NCBI GenBank assembly: GCA_023078555.1 | Contig: CM041200.1 | Coordinates: 6,549,361-6,613,360, forward strand | Length of the DNA: 64,000 nt | Source: Ulva prolifera | Lineage: Eukaryota; Chlorophyta; Ulvophyceae; Ulvales; Ulvaceae | Direction: 5' to 3' | Part shown: one piece after another, positions 23,702-36,199 of the stretch | How the letters are laid out: every line of letters starts with the position of its first letter | How positions within the stretch are numbered: position 1 is the first letter of the stretch | Position numbers and translations under genes: made by a program | The notes under the pieces: generated by a model | The model's input: the letters and a program-made list of their open reading frames with translations, nothing else | What the model was told of the DNA's origin: nothing | The model's database searches: none

Positions 23702-26700
23702 ATGGCTATGCAGTCAGCTGTGAAGAAGCTGAAGGCAGACAAAGTGATATTAGACAATGTCACAGGCCATGTGGAGCCAGGCCATATGCTTGCCATCATG
23801 GGGCCTTCTGGATCAGGTGCTGCCTCTGGTTCTTCCTGACCGCTCAGGTGCCACTGTTGTCACACGCAGGCCCACTGATGCACAGCGCCCGGTTTCTCTG
23901 GTCAAGCTATCCTTGCACACCCGTTTCTATTCACTGGCCACACCACTGCAAAGTCTCCTGCAGTGCTTGCCACTGGGCATGTGCCATGCGCATTCAACCC
24001 CGCCATCGTAGAGAACACCCAGCTGAGCGGACTGCCTGCACCACAAACTGAAGCGGAAGCATTTCACAGTGCTGTCCACCAGCAAATGGGTCTGCTGCAG
24101 GCAAAACGACGCTCCTGGACACGCTTGCTGGCCGCACACAGAGTAACCTCTCCATCCGAGGCAGCATTCGAGTGAATGGCCATCACACCAAGATGTCATA
24201 CGGCACCGTCGCGTATGTGCCCCAGCAAGACCTCCTCACTGGCACTCTCACTGTTTATGAGACTCTGATGTTCGCTGCAAAACTCAGGTGAGCCTCATCC
24301 GCCTCCAGGGCATTGGGAAAGCATTCCAGGCATCCGTGGGACATCGCAGCACTCATATGCAGTGCCAGGTCACGCCATAGTTACACTAACCTGCACATCC
24401 ACAATCTGCTTCCCTGCTGATTGTCCCACACTCTGCTTACGCATTTTGCTCTAACCCATCTTGCTTCAACCAGCTCAAGCTGTGGTTACTTTTGCAACTC
24501 TGCTGCTACTACAGTGCCATCAGATGTCTGACAGTGCAGTTGATTGCACCACACCGCCATGACAGCCGGAAGTACTAATCCGAGACGTTGTCTTTCCAGT
24601 TGCCCTTGCTCCCTGTGTGTTCATGCTGATGCATGGCCGATAGGGCTGGCAAGAGTGGCTGTTCTGTGCTGCTCGGTCCGCAGCCGGAATAGCTAGACTG
24701 TGTGCATGCGACTAAACCGTTTAGGCCAGCCTATTTAGAGTGAAATCTGCTCCAGGTAAGGAACAAATGCTCTAGCGTAGCATGATTTTGGTAGCTGTTA
24801 AACTGCAGAAACTGCTGCGCAGCTGAACAGCAACTGCCTGCTGGAATCATTCCCACGTCCTGCTTTCCATTGCCATGTCTGCTCTGGATGCTCTGCAATC
24901 CATTGTCATGCACCAACATGCATTCGTTCGCGTTCTGTCACTGTGGATTTCAAAAACCTCTTGCGGATTGGATCCGGTGTGGAGGTGCTCGGGCCCGAAC
25001 CAACCTGCATCCGCCACTCTGTGCATTTGCACCACGTGAACCTTTTGGGCCCTCTGCAGGCTGGCCATTCCCCAGACTGAGCGAGCCGAGCTGGTCGAGG
25101 CAATCCTCCATGAACTTGGCCTTGCTTCAGCTGCGTCCACGCCAGTGGGCACGCTTTTCATAAAAGGTGTGTCTGGTGGCCAGAAGCGGCGTCTGTCCAT
25201 CGCCTGCGAGGTCCTGGTCAGCCCGTCAATCCTTTTCCTTGATGAGCCAACATCAGGTATGCATTGACCATGACCCACCTCCTTCAGAACTGGCCATCAT
25301 GCCATCCGTTCACTCAATTGCAGCGACATGGCTGGTGACAGGTCTGTCGAAACTGATGCTGATGGGTGATCCACCACAGCATGGCACAAGCACTGCTGCC
25401 CTTGACTAGACAAGTTTACATGCGTGTGCCTTTGCAATTTAGATTCTGATTTTGCCCTGCTTTGGTGCCTCGTTGTCCTGTAGCCTGGATCACAGCTGCA
25501 TTCTCGCATGCTGCAGGCATCTGTCTGTCAGGTCATCTGGGCGTGTTCACTGGGTAATTGTCAGGACTTGTGTCAAAGATGATGTCATCTCTCAACATCT
25601 GCCTGGAATGAGCTCAGGGTTGGGCCTTAGTCATGGACCACCATGACTGTGCCAGGGGCAAATGTGTCACTTGGTGCCCGGTTCGTCCTGTAGCATGCTG
25701 CAGAGCTGTAGGATCCTTTGCTTGATCACATGGCAGCGCCTGGATACTAGATATCCTGACAGCTTGCTGCAGCTGCACACTTGCAGCCATGCCACCAGGC
25801 GCAGGTGCTGACCCCAAGACACACACGGGGTCTGCACAACCCTTCTCAACATTCCAGAGGCAGCTTGTCATGCTGACCTGGAACCTGGACAGCAGGATGC
25901 CAGCACACCAGGATCATCTGACCTGGCCAACTACCCTTCCCGTCTCTGGGCATACATGGCAAAGCGTGCCTGGCTGGCAGCCCATGATGCTTGTCACTCC
26001 CATGCCATCAACGGGTTCTTTACATGTTCACCGCACAGAAAAGTTGACAGGCCAGCAGAGTGAAAAAAACACAGCACGCAGATAACTAGTGCATCAGGTT
26101 TGCTTTGCCTGGAGCAGCTGCTTTCACAGCTGGGCTGCTGCTGCAGGCCTTGACTCTGCTTCAGCATTCTTCTGTGTCAAGGCACTCAAGGTCCTGGCAA
26201 ATCAGAGCCGCACGCTCATCATGTCCATCCACCAGCCCAGCGCTGAGGTACGCTTGCGAGCTGCAGCTACAATCTGTTGACAAGATGCCTTGTCTATGCC
26301 TGTTTCTTTTTTTTCTGGCCGACTCGAGCCATCGCCCAGGCCCTGGTCCCCACCAAGCGTATGCCTGCCACCAGCACCAGACAAGCACACACTGATGTTT
26401 CTCTGGCCTGTGACAGTCCACATAATGTACCGCCTGCTTCGAGAATCACCAGCAATGGAGCTCCATGTTCAGGAGTTTCATGGTCAGAACGCTCTGCTCT
26501 GTTGTGCCTTGTGGAAATGTTACAGGTTGCTGACCAGCCACCATGAGTGCAGGTGTTTGACATCTTCGACGACCTGCTGCTGCTGAGCCAGGGCCAGATG
26601 GTGTACTTTGGGGAAGCTGCGAGGTGTGCATACCCAGCAGCTGCTCACCACCTGCCCCAGTCCCTGCATCTTGTGCACACCTCTATGCGAGCATGAGAAT

Positions 26701-29700
26701 GCGTTCTCGCAGCTCCAGCCTCAGAAGCAGCTCTCCATAGCTGCCCTGCCTTTGCCCCACAGGCAGAAGCAGTGTCTTGCTTGTCAGCTGCAGCTGCACG
26801 CCTCATTGCCCACATCCCAATCCCCCTGATGCCTCCCATGCCAACAGACACCATGCTCTTGTACCAGTTTTTCAGGTGACCTGTGACATGATACCATGCT
26901 TCAGTGGACAGACGGGGCAGGCCAGTGCCCCTCGTGAGTATGTCATGATTCCCGGCTTCTTAGCCTCTCTTCTTCTTGGACAGCTACACACATCGCCACC
27001 TTTGACACGCCTTCATGATCAACTGTGTCTTCTGCTTTCCACGGCAGACACCCAACCAAGCTCATGCAGCGGCAGCCTCGCACAGCAGCAGGTGCCAAAC
27101 GGGTTGTGTGGCTTACAGGGCGGGGCAGTTCTACGCGGACGCCGGGCTGCCGTGCCCGGTGAACCGCGCGATGGCGGACCACTTCCTGTTCTGCATGAAC
27201 ACCGACTTCAAACGCGTCGCGGCCGACTTTTCCGACGCGCCGCAGGGCCAGAGCGATATCGAGGGCTTCCTGCCGTTCCTGCCCGGCGGCGCCGGTGAGA
27301 AGCTGGCGCGCGGCAACAGCGTCACCGACGCGGAGGAGAGCATCGTCGCCCTGCGCGACACGTTTGAGAAACGGCAGCGCGTACGTCCCCCCGCCCCCGG
27401 CAGATTCTACCCTGATCTGTTGCACAGGGCCGTCTGTGCCGCTGGCACTTGTAGCCACGAGAAATCAGACTTGGGGACCCCTGGGCAAGAGACCCCTCCT
27501 GGCAACCCAGTGTTGGCTGCGTTACGTATCTGCCATCACCACCTAGAGAACACTAGTCCCTCGACTTGTAGCAGCTGTGCGGCAGTTCGGTGCAGGCCTT
27601 GCTGTTCTGAACTTGAAGGATGGCATCATCCTGGGTGCGTGGGAGCGCGTGTTGTGGTGGCTTATGTGTCGTCGGCATGACTGGCCCATGGGCGCCCCAG
27701 GTGTTGGGCTGGTAGGGCACTGGCTGGTGGCACTTGCGCTGGTCGCACCGGCGCGTTCGCTCGGACGAGCGGCAGGGGGGCTCAGGACTCATCCTTGCGG
27801 AGATGGGGTGTTGCGTGTGGGAGCCTGTAGGGGCGGCTGCGTGCAGGCGGCGCTGGAGCAGGAGGTGCAGCAGGTGGTGGCTATGGGCGGGCCGCAGCAC
27901 GCCGGCATCTGCAACCCTGTGGGCGCGCTGTCCCAGCTGCTGACCCTCGTGCACCGCACGACGCTCAACTCGACGCGAGACATCGGCGTCTTCTGGCTGC
28001 GCCTCGGCATGTATGTCGGCCTCAGCCTCTGCCTCGGGACGATCTACTTCCAGCTCGGCGGCGGCTGGAACGAGAGTGCGACTCCGGACCTTCTGCCCCC
28101 CCCCCCCCCCGCTGGGCGCTGCTGCTGTGCTCTGCTAGTCCAATACATTTGGATATTTGTCTTTTCTGAACAACGTGTGTGCTTTGTCATTCGAGATTGG
28201 GCGGACGCCCGCACATGCTGTTCGTCAGGCATGCATGAGCGCCACCTGCAGCCACCAAACGGCGACGCTCTCCACCCGCAACGCAGGGCATCTTGCAGCC
28301 CTTGTTGAAATACTCTGGTGGTCATACATTGCACCCACATTCATCGCTCCCAGGAACCGGTCGTCGCGCCAGGATCCACAGGCCTGTGCTTGGAGCCGTC
28401 TGCCGGCCCCTGACACATGGTGGTGTGCAGTCACGTCGCGGGGCGGCCTCATCTTCTTCACCATCAGCTTCCTCACCTTCATGGCCATCTCAGGCTTCCC
28501 CTCCTTCGTCGACGAGATGCAGGTGTTTGTGCGCGAGCGCCTCAACGGGTACTACGGCGTGCTGCCATACACCATCGCCAACACCATCGCCTCGCTGCCC
28601 TTCCTCGCCCTCATCTCCATCGCCTGCACTGTCGTGGCGTACTACCTTGCCGGCCTCAACAGCGATGGAGACCGGGTGGCCTACTTCATGCTGGACCTGT
28701 TCGTCTGCCTCGTCACGGTGCGGCCCCTGGGTTGTTTCTGGACTGGAGGAATAAAGCCACCAACAGCAGGAAACAAGCCATGTCTTTCCGCTGCACAGGA
28801 GCGTGTCCTCTACGGCGAGCCTGAAAGACCGAGACCATGCACTGCGATGCCGTCGCATGGCTTGCATCAGGAGCACCTGCTGCTCATGCTCACGTCCTCG
28901 TCACCTGATGCGACATGTGCCCACCTCCCCCCTCCCCAGTCGCCTGCTGTATACTTTGTTGCACACATGCTCTGCTGGCCGCCCTCCACCGCGAGCGCCT
29001 CAATCTCGGGTTTCTGCAAACCGGCATGCACAAATTATCCAAAGGGCGCGTCAAAGTAGGCATTCTTGAGCAATCTGTGATTCTCGGCTGGCTGAAGTCA
29101 GTGCACTGATATGGCAAAGTATGCCCATGCGGAAGGAGTGACGGGTGTACATCGCGGCCGCGGGGCATGCTGGCTGCTGCTACCCTCCCTCGCAAAGCAG
29201 TCTGCAGCAGCTGCAGCCGCCGTGTGTACTGCATGCATACTGATACTGGATGCGGCTACAGGTGGAAGCGTTGATGATGGCGATCGCGGCTATCGTGCCA
29301 CATTACCTGCTCGGCATCGCCGGCGGCGCCGCGCTTCTCGGCATCTTCATGCCCGTCGCAGGTTCCCCTCCCCCCCCCCCCCCCCCCGGGACAAAGGCTC
29401 AGTCTTGCTTGCTTGCTTGCTGACCGCAATCCTACCAGTCGGCCCGTTGCGTCGTCCACGATCGCGGGCAGCAGGCACATGCAGATCGTTCTGGACATCA
29501 TGGCCGGTGGCAACATCCACGCGATGCCGAGGCAGAGGCAGCTGCAGGGGGCTGTGCCGTGCTCGGCACCTGCAGACCGGGGGTTCCGGCCATGCCTTCC
29601 TGCACTCAACACCACCCTGTCCATGCGTCCGTGCACATGCAGTCCGCCGCCTGCGCCACCCTCGTAACTCATCGCAGACACATTGACGCCATGCTGTTGT

Positions 29701-30609
29701 CGCGCAGGCTACATCATTGCGCTGGACGACATCCCGAAGCCGATGTGGCGGTACCCCATGCATTACATCGGCTACCACACCTACGGCATCCACGGCATGA
29801 TGCTGAACGAGTTTGAGGACACGGACGGCTGGGAGTGCCCCTGCACGCTGCAGCCGGAGGGCTGCCCGCAAGAGGACTGCACGCTGAACGGCGAAGCGGT
29901 GCGCTTCCTCCAAGCATGAGAATCCCATGGAGCATTCGCCAAAGAAGCCCGATTCCCTTTGCGTGCTGCGAAGGGCAGCCAGATTGTTTCACGGCCCTGC
30001 CACCCGGTCTCAGGTACATCATGCTTGCGCGGACGGCAGGGCAGGTCAACCGTGAGAATACGCTGAGGCAATCCCTTGGCACGTGATCCAGACTCTTGGG
30101 ATCTGGATCCTATTTTGTATCATGTGTGTGATAGGCCCCAGAGACTATTGTTCTCAGGCTCTCGATCCTGAGAGCCTTTTAGCACATGATAGAGCCAGAG
30201 CATCAGGATCACATGCTAAGGGATCGCCTCACCATACTCCATTTACGGTCAACTTAGCAGAGGCAGCTAACAAATCGATTCACATAGAAATCTGCAACCG
30301 GAGTGGCTCTTGACACTGCCAAGTGCAACACCGTCGATGCTGATCAAGCAGGGATTTATCGATCCAGCATGTTGTTCGCCTGTTCAGCTACCACCTGCCG
30401 TGGCATTTGATCGAGGCGTCAAAGAGTAGACTTAAAGTTGCTGTTCTGACTCAAGACGGGGCGGGCGATGGGTGCAGGTGCTGAACGCTCTGAACTACAG
30501 CACTGCCCGCACCAAGTGGGAAGACCTGGGGGTGATGGCTATCATGATCGTCGTCTACCGGGCTGCCTTCTTCGGCATGCTGAAGCTCCGGGAAGCTCTA
30601 GCAAAGTAG
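23702..30609 (+). CDS. ABCG-subfamily half-size ABC transporter
   Basis: Eleven exons with consistent phases: 23702-23816, 24101-24287, 25060-25256, 26147-26247, 26553-26623, 27119-27380, 27847-28075, 28431-28717, 29262-29361, 29708-29898, 30478-30609 (623 aa, typical half-transporter length). The nucleotide-binding domain comes first, as in ABCG/WBC: Walker A GPSGSGKT split by intron 1, Q-loop VPQQD, signature [10 protein letters not shown], Walker [15 protein letters not shown]-loop IHQPS. Six membrane segments follow, with the re-entrant [14 protein letters not shown] motif and a Cys-rich last extracellular loop (WECPC...EGCPQEDC). Substrate unknown; lipid or hydrophobic export is usual for the family. 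The ATG at 23702 has an in-frame TGA 12 nt upstream, which supports the start, although the N-terminus before the ABC domain is short. GC3 is clearly higher from exon 6 onward. Confidence 0.88.
28096..28110. repeat. Poly-C tract in ABCG intron 7
   Basis: A run of 15 C starts 20 nt after the intron 7 donor (28076). A similar 18-C run lies at 29370-29387, just inside intron 9. Such homopolymers are assembly-error prone. Confidence 0.9.
29370..29387. repeat. Poly-C tract in ABCG intron 9
   Basis: A run of 18 C begins 8 nt downstream of the intron 9 donor at 29362. Confidence 0.9.
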
Positions 30610-30649
30610 GCTTTGCAGCCGCATCAAGACTCAGGCGACCGCGGTGTCA

Positions 30650-30760
30650 CAAGGAGCCAGGCGGCGAGGCAGGCAGCACCGCGGATTCAGCGAACACGAC
30701 AAGAGCACAACCACCACACCGGTCCAACGCACCCACGCCACAGTCACAAAGCCTCAGATG
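30650..30760 (+). repeat. Dispersed repeat R2, copy 2
   Basis: Shares GGCGGCGAGGCAGGCAGCAC and TCCAACGCACCCACGCCA-like blocks with the copy at about 5535-5690. It lies 40 bp after the ABCG stop codon, so it may fall in that gene's 3' UTR. Confidence 0.5.
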
Positions 30761-31449
30761 ATGGCGCTGCCACGTATTACAAACAGCCGTCGATCACCAC
30801 CGCACTTGGCTGACACAGCCGTCCGCGAGTTAGACGCCACAGCCGCACACAAATTTGCAACGCAGCCGCAGCAGCAGGAAGACGACAGCGGGGCCGCGAG
30901 ATGAGAAGCGGCAGGATCGCCTGGCAGGTCTCAGTTCTGCCCCGTGGGAGGAAGAGCGTGTGCACCGCAGTACCGGTACTTGTTAGAGGAATGCGTCCAG
31001 CAAGACCGTTGCCCATCCCAGTGTGTAGCACATCAGATTGTGGCAGGTGTTGATTTGATCTTGGAGACCGCATGAGGTGATGCAGAACTAGCATGAGACG
31101 CAGTGGTCAAAGTGTTCAGTTTTGATTGGCATTTTGCATACAGTAGGAGTAGACTTTTTATGGGCCTGACCGCTGCATTGATGCGGGTACGGGCGACTGT
31201 GCAGGCGTGCAAATGGGCCACAGGAGTATGGTTTTGAAATGAATGTACAGCTTGCACTAGTGCACTTCTACTCCGTCATAGTGCTTGTCGAGGTTGACGT
31301 TGTAATATGCAGATCTTGGAAAAGGACCAGCATTGCCGCCATGACTGAGAATCCCAGAGCTGCATTCACATCGCAGTCCTCAAAACACATGAAGCGTGTG
31401 TGCAACTACGTCCACAGAACCATGCATGACATGCACGTTTCGCCTTGTG

Positions 31450-31590
31450 TGTGTGCCGGGGTGTTGGGGTTCGTGTTTTCTGTTGTGGGCACTTTGGGTC
31501 CTGCTTACGCTGGTTGCGGCTGTGGCGTGGGTGCGTCGGGCTGGGTTGGTAGTTATGTCCTTGCAGTGGTCGCTGTGTTCGTCATGCTGC
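31450..31590 (-). repeat. Dispersed repeat R2, inverted copy
   Basis: The reverse complement matches the R2 copy at 5535-5690 over GGTTGCGGCTGTGGCGTGGG-type sequence and a CACTTTGGGT / GGTGTTGG block. Moderately diverged, boundaries approximate. Confidence 0.4.
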
Positions 31591-33563
31591 CCGAGTCGCA
31601 GCCTTTGTCCTTGTCATGCAGGATAATGCACAACATGCAGCTTCGAGGCCTTCGGGTCCGCATGCATGGATGGGCCTGGGAAATGACATTCTTTGGTGTT
31701 TGTGCTGCCTGCACCATCACCAAGTCATGATTGTTTCATGGTCAAGGCCGCCACCAGTACAGGCCCGTATGGGCGGAGATATAGCCCTGCCATGGGTCGC
31801 ACAGAGCTCATGCACCCTGCGTCTGAGAGCGAGAGCAAGCTGCGTGTGCCTACAAGGCTCAAATCAACTTGAGAGTGTGGGGATTGCAAATGCATTGGCG
31901 GGCAACCAGGGCCCGAGTGCTTGGGATGCTGTCGCAATACTTCGTGCGTTGGTGGATGCTTTATGCGTATGCTTCCTATGCTTCCTTTCCTCCTGTCACC
32001 CGTGTAGGTACGGCATCGTGACCCAAGCGGGCACTATGACCCAAGCAGGGACTGTGCGGGTGGACTCAGACGTGCCAACTTCATGCGAACATACACGAGA
32101 TGTGAGCAAAAGAGGCTAGTGCTGCCGTATGGCTCAGAAACTGGGAGGCCTCCGGATACTGGACATGACATACTGGTCAACTATGTCTATTCGGTGACTG
32201 ATGACTTCACCAAGCACAAGCAGATGCGACAGGAAGGAGGTTTCCACATGACGTCTGCCATGAAGGCAGATTCATCGCGAGGCCAGACTTACTGATTGTG
32301 TTCTTCATAGACTGATTGTGAATTTCTGGCGGGCTGTTCTGGTGCAGCTGGCACTGTGTCCTACTTAATCGCTGCGTCTGAACGAATGGCAAGTGCAGCC
32401 TGTTGCACCATGGGCCACACCCAGTGCTTCTGCAGCTGTTAGGGGACCTGAAGGGGTCTTCTGCATTGCACTGCATGGAAACAACAATTTGGTTGTTGAA
32501 TGAGCCTGGGACAGGTAGCTGGAGCTGCCTTACAGTCATTCAACTGATTCCGGGGGACCATCTGACTAGGCTCCAGCTCAGCCTACAGCTATGGCCCATC
32601 GGGGCACCACCGGACTGTGAGACAACTACTTGGTGGCGTATTGGCTGTCCGTATTATGCATTAGATTACATGTGTCTGGTGGGCAAACGTTGCTGCAGGA
32701 CGTCGCATGATGTGCAAGGTTACTGAATGAACTACCTCCGCTGCAGGTGGTGGAAGGGCGAGGTGCAACCATTTCATTACATCGCTAATCTCGTTTAGCC
32801 TCGTGAAACATCGCGGTGTCACAGCTAGTCATCGCGATCCGTTGCGTACTGCACTCCCGCAACTGTCTGAGGTTGGCAGGTGTGACGTGGCGTGGCGAAA
32901 GTGAGATACAGCCCCTGCATAAGCCTGGGCGGTGAACAGATGCGATGCGCAGGCGTTCTGAAACACGATGTCGGCGTCAAGCAAGTGCTGCTCCTGCATC
33001 CGGGGAGGTCCAGTTTGCAAGCTTCTTGACGCCTGCTCTTCTTGTTTGGCACCTTCAGGAGCTCCACGAAACATCAGTCGTAGCAACGAGAACTATCTCA
33101 CGACCCCTCAGGTGCCGGTCCTTCCTTGCTGTGCACAGGCACTTATGAAGCAGACTTACTACAATACAAAGCAATGAATCTGCGTCACGAATGCTTGACG
33201 GCCTGGATGGGTTGGGCATGGTCTGCTGACAAGTGATCATGATTGATTCTGAACTTCCGTGTTGGGTAACAGGTCTGAGTCCGATATGCGAACTATATGT
33301 ATTTGTCATTGATCCTGAGATTCTTGGCAACTGAGGTATGAGGATACACATGTATGCCACCCACACACGTAGGTGTTCCTCTGATGGAATATCTGGTGCC
33401 CGTTGCAACCACGTTTTTTGCAACGCCTTCTATATGCACATCGCCACACGCAGGACAGCAGCTGTATCACTCGATGCATGTCTGGAACGGCCGACAGTGG
33501 GGCTGCCACATCCACATAATCGGAGAATGGGCTCTGCTGATTATCCCACCTTGGCTGCGTGGC

Positions 33564-33758
33564 TGATGCGATTCACTCTGCACTATGTAGACCCGCGTTA
33601 GGTGGGGCTTCATGCCATAGTCGATTGAAGCAATGAGTGATACTCTAGAGCTCTGTCCAGCATTTAGCTAGGGCACAGCAGTACTGTCGTCGGATTTGAT
33701 CAGTGGTAAAAACACCTTATTGTCGTCTATATCATACTCGTATCACAAAATGTCTTCA
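33564..33758 (+). repeat. 5' LTR of the Gypsy element
   Basis: 195 bp, beginning TGATGCGATTCAC and ending TGTCTTCA (TG...CA), identical by eye to 45021-45215. It should carry the Pol II promoter. An ATG at 33750 inside the LTR is in frame with the downstream extra ORF. Confidence 0.95.
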
Positions 33759-33759
33759 G

Positions 33760-33771
33760 TGGTATCGGTGA
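33760..33771 (+). promoter_or_regulatory. Primer binding site of the Gypsy element
   Basis: TGGTATCGGTGA begins one nt after the LTR. It resembles the plant initiator-tRNA(Met) PBS (TGGTATCAGAGC) but continues differently. The same GGTATCGGTGA is found at the PBS position of the unrelated TRIM element, so both probably use the same tRNA primer. Confidence 0.75.
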
Positions 33772-34310
33772 TGTCAAAAAAGCGGACTGTTCGTTCGGTG
33801 CCCGACACCGCGTTCGAGGAGCAGCCTGCACTTCAGCGCTTCAAGTGCCCAGACTACTATTTCGACCGTACACTTCAGCAGACCCTCGCACCGCCATGTA
33901 CTGAGCGTTGCGATCACGCCGCAAGGTGTTTTCTTATCAACGATGGTGACGGTTTCCTGGAGCAGCTGGAGTGCATCACATACAAAGGCAAGTGCTTCCC
34001 AGGGATGGGTATGTCACAGTCGACAAAAGAGCCGATTCGTGTGGCCTACAAGTGTGCTGCAGCTTCTGTCGCCTGCCTTCATGAGGTCACGGTTCGCCGC
34101 AAGGACCTGAAGGATATGGCAGCAGCACTGTCCGCAATCGTTAACAACGAGGAGCTGGACCGCCAGGGCATCAGTCCTGCGGACACTACAGAAATTCTGA
34201 AGAAGCAGCTGAAGCTCTGCGTCGATGGTGTTATGGACTACCTCGGCAGCACCGACCCAGCTGTCTTCTCCAAGGAGATTCTTCCGCTGCCCGCTCCGCA
34301 TAACGTGTAA
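33771..34310 (+). CDS. Extra ORF upstream of gag in the Gypsy element, unknown function
   Basis: 179 aa from the ATG at 33771; the frame is also open to an ATG in the LTR at 33750. Not a gag, zinc-knuckle or pol domain that I recognise. It has a basic start (MSKKRTVR), a Cys-rich central part (FKCPDYYF, PPCTERCDHAARC, ECITYKGKC) and a helical, charged C-terminal half with LKDMAAALSAIV. Its frame is intact although the element as a whole is broken. It lies directly after the PBS, where standard Gypsy elements have only a leader, and is separated from gag by about 0.8 kb. It may be an accessory or captured host gene; function unknown. Confidence 0.65.
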   Translation: MSKKRTVRSVPDTAFEEQPALQRFKCPDYYFDRTLQQTLAPPCTERCDHAARCFLINDGDGFLEQLECITYKGKCFPGMGMSQSTKEPIRVAYKCAAASVACLHEVTVRRKDLKDMAAALSAIVNNEELDRQGISPADTTEILKKQLKLCVDGVMDYLGSTDPAVFSKEILPLPAPHNV

Positions 34311-35134
34311 TGGTGTGTCCTCCTGCTGCGGTGTTAACACCCACAGACGCGAACACGCTACGATTTTTCTGCCGTTTTGTGATCTCACTGCCACTTGATT
34401 TTTTCACGATCCCACTGTCTTAGCTGTTGATAGTTGTTGTACCGGCAACGTCGCAGCCGCATGTGCAAGTTGCCGTGCGCGCCCCGTGTAATTTCCGTAC
34501 AATCTCAGCTCGAAATGACGCGCTTTCAAGATTGTCGGATTAATCGCCGTAGACGTAACAGTTACAGTTACCAGGCGAATGTTAGTTCTGGAATGATTCG
34601 GGCCAGGCATGGCCGTTTATTCCGCGTGCTTGTGAGTGCTCCGCACCGAGCACAAGACACCGGGTCCGCATGCATACGCTCCTGGGCCGAATTGACGGCG
34701 TACAACGTCAGTTCCATGCACCGCATTATGCCTAGTTACGTATGAAATATGCTTAAGACAGTTCGAACTTTGCGTTGGGGCGCAGACCAACGGTAGCTCC
34801 GTTGGCTGTGCATGAAGCACCCTCGTACATCACCGTTGTCTGTTGAGCACCGCAGACTTCTATTATTATCTTTTACAAAAGAGTGAACGGGAGAAAACAA
34901 ACACTGAAACCGAATCTCATCCGAATCAAATGCAACATACACCCACACACACACGAACACTACAACCGCACTCACAACTCAGTCCGGCAGGATCGCGTCC
35001 TCCAGGCCCGCATCATATCGCAACCCTTGCTCCCGAGAGATGACAAGCGCAGACTTCTATTCATTGTTAGACCCGATTACAAGGTCCGTAATAACTGCCA
35101 ATGAATTCTCGCGCTTTCAAGCGTACGCGCTCTT
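34311..35134 (+). other. Leader between the extra ORF and gag
   Basis: About 0.8 kb of AT-richer sequence with no convincing ORF. GCAGACTTCTATT occurs twice (about 34852 and 35049). It could hold the packaging signal or a splice/internal promoter region for gag. Confidence 0.5.
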
Positions 35135-36199
35135 ATGAGCACTTCTGTAATGTATCATATTCGAGGCCATCTCGGCCGACGCTTCACTCTACTCACTATG
35201 TACCACGGTAGACTACGTAGTACATCTAACTTGGTTACCTCAGACTTAGATCTATTAACACGTATGGGTGACGCGTCTCCTCGAACTGGTGCTGATAATA
35301 CGCCTCCAGCAGGATCCGGTGGCATAGGTTCGCAAAGGGTTCCCACTCAAGTTGTGCCCGGCACCGGTGGGTCACCTCCGCACAGGCCTAGTACACTGCC
35401 AGCCAACCCTCTTTTCCGAGGTACTGCACCCAGACCTTCAACATCACCAGCACCGTCGCATTTACATTCACTCTTGCCTAAAGACGCATTAAAGTTTGGC
35501 ACGTTTCGCGGTCACCCAAGCGATAAATCGTCGGCCGCGGACTTCTTGTTCCGCGCCGAAACCGTACTCGAGTTTTTCCCTGACATACCAGGTCCGTCTA
35601 AAATAAAGCTTTTGCTTGCTTCATTCCCGTCTGACTCTCCTGCTGGTGCTTGGTACGTGTCAGAATACCGCAAATTCCACACGTTCGATGCGTTCAAGAC
35701 CGCGTTTCTGTCCCGTTTTGGTGTCTCACGTTCAGAGCGGTTGCTCTTGCGTCAACAATTCGAACGTTTCAGGCAACGTGACTCAGATTCCGTCACCGCA
35801 TATTATACAGCGTTCTTGAACTTGGTCACGCAGATCAAGCTCAACGGTCACGAGTACGATGAATTGGACCTGATTGCCAAGTTCGTCGGTGGCCTCAAGG
35901 CGCGGTTGCATAGTGACGTGATATCAGAACAGTTGCGCGCTGATCGTGAATTCTCGCTTGCTGAGATAGCTAAGATAGCCGAAAATTGCGAGCGCTCCGC
36001 TCGTAGTACGCCGAATCGCAACACGAACTCTAATGCGCATGACACTCCTTCAGCAAAGCCACAGTTGAATGCATTTCAGCAAAAACAGTGGTGTGTTTTC
36101 CATAAAACATCATCTCATTCAACTGACAACTGCCAGAAAGTGAAGGCCCTAAAAAAGGCTGGCAAGTGGCGCGGTAGCACGAAGTCGCAAGACAATTAG
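35135..36199 (+). CDS. gag: Gag polyprotein of the Gypsy element
   Basis: 354 aa; the ATG at 35264 (MGDASPRTG) is the more likely start, giving 311 aa. Retrotransposon-gag (capsid) signs: KFGTFRGHPSD, AGAWYVSEYRKF, FDAFKTAFLSRFG and a DLIAKFVGGLK segment. The C-terminus has a Cys-His motif, WCVFHKTSSHSTDNC, of the retrotransposon nucleocapsid type. It ends with TAG at 36197-36199. Before the TRIM insertion the pol frame followed directly in the same frame, nine nt from the stop to the next ATG. Confidence 0.88.
   Translation: MSTSVMYHIRGHLGRRFTLLTMYHGRLRSTSNLVTSDLDLLTRMGDASPRTGADNTPPAGSGGIGSQRVPTQVVPGTGGSPPHRPSTLPANPLFRGTAPRPSTSPAPSHLHSLLPKDALKFGTFRGHPSDKSSAADFLFRAETVLEFFPDIPGPSKIKLLLASFPSDSPAGAWYVSEYRKFHTFDAFKTAFLSRFGVSRSERLLLRQQFERFRQRDSDSVTAYYTAFLNLVTQIKLNGHEYDELDLIAKFVGGLKARLHSDVISEQLRADREFSLAEIAKIAENCERSARSTPNRNTNSNAHDTPSAKPQLNAFQQKQWCVFHKTSSHSTDNCQKVKALKKAGKWRGSTKSQDN

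Larger units (their letters stand above)
30610..33558. other. Intergenic between ABCG and the Gypsy element
   Basis: Nearly 3 kb without a recognisable gene. It holds R2 at about 30650-30760 (+) and an inverted R2-related copy at about 31450-31590. Frames of 100-167 aa in 31239-32119 have no family signature and are compositionally repeat-like. Nothing else is seen. Confidence 0.55.
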
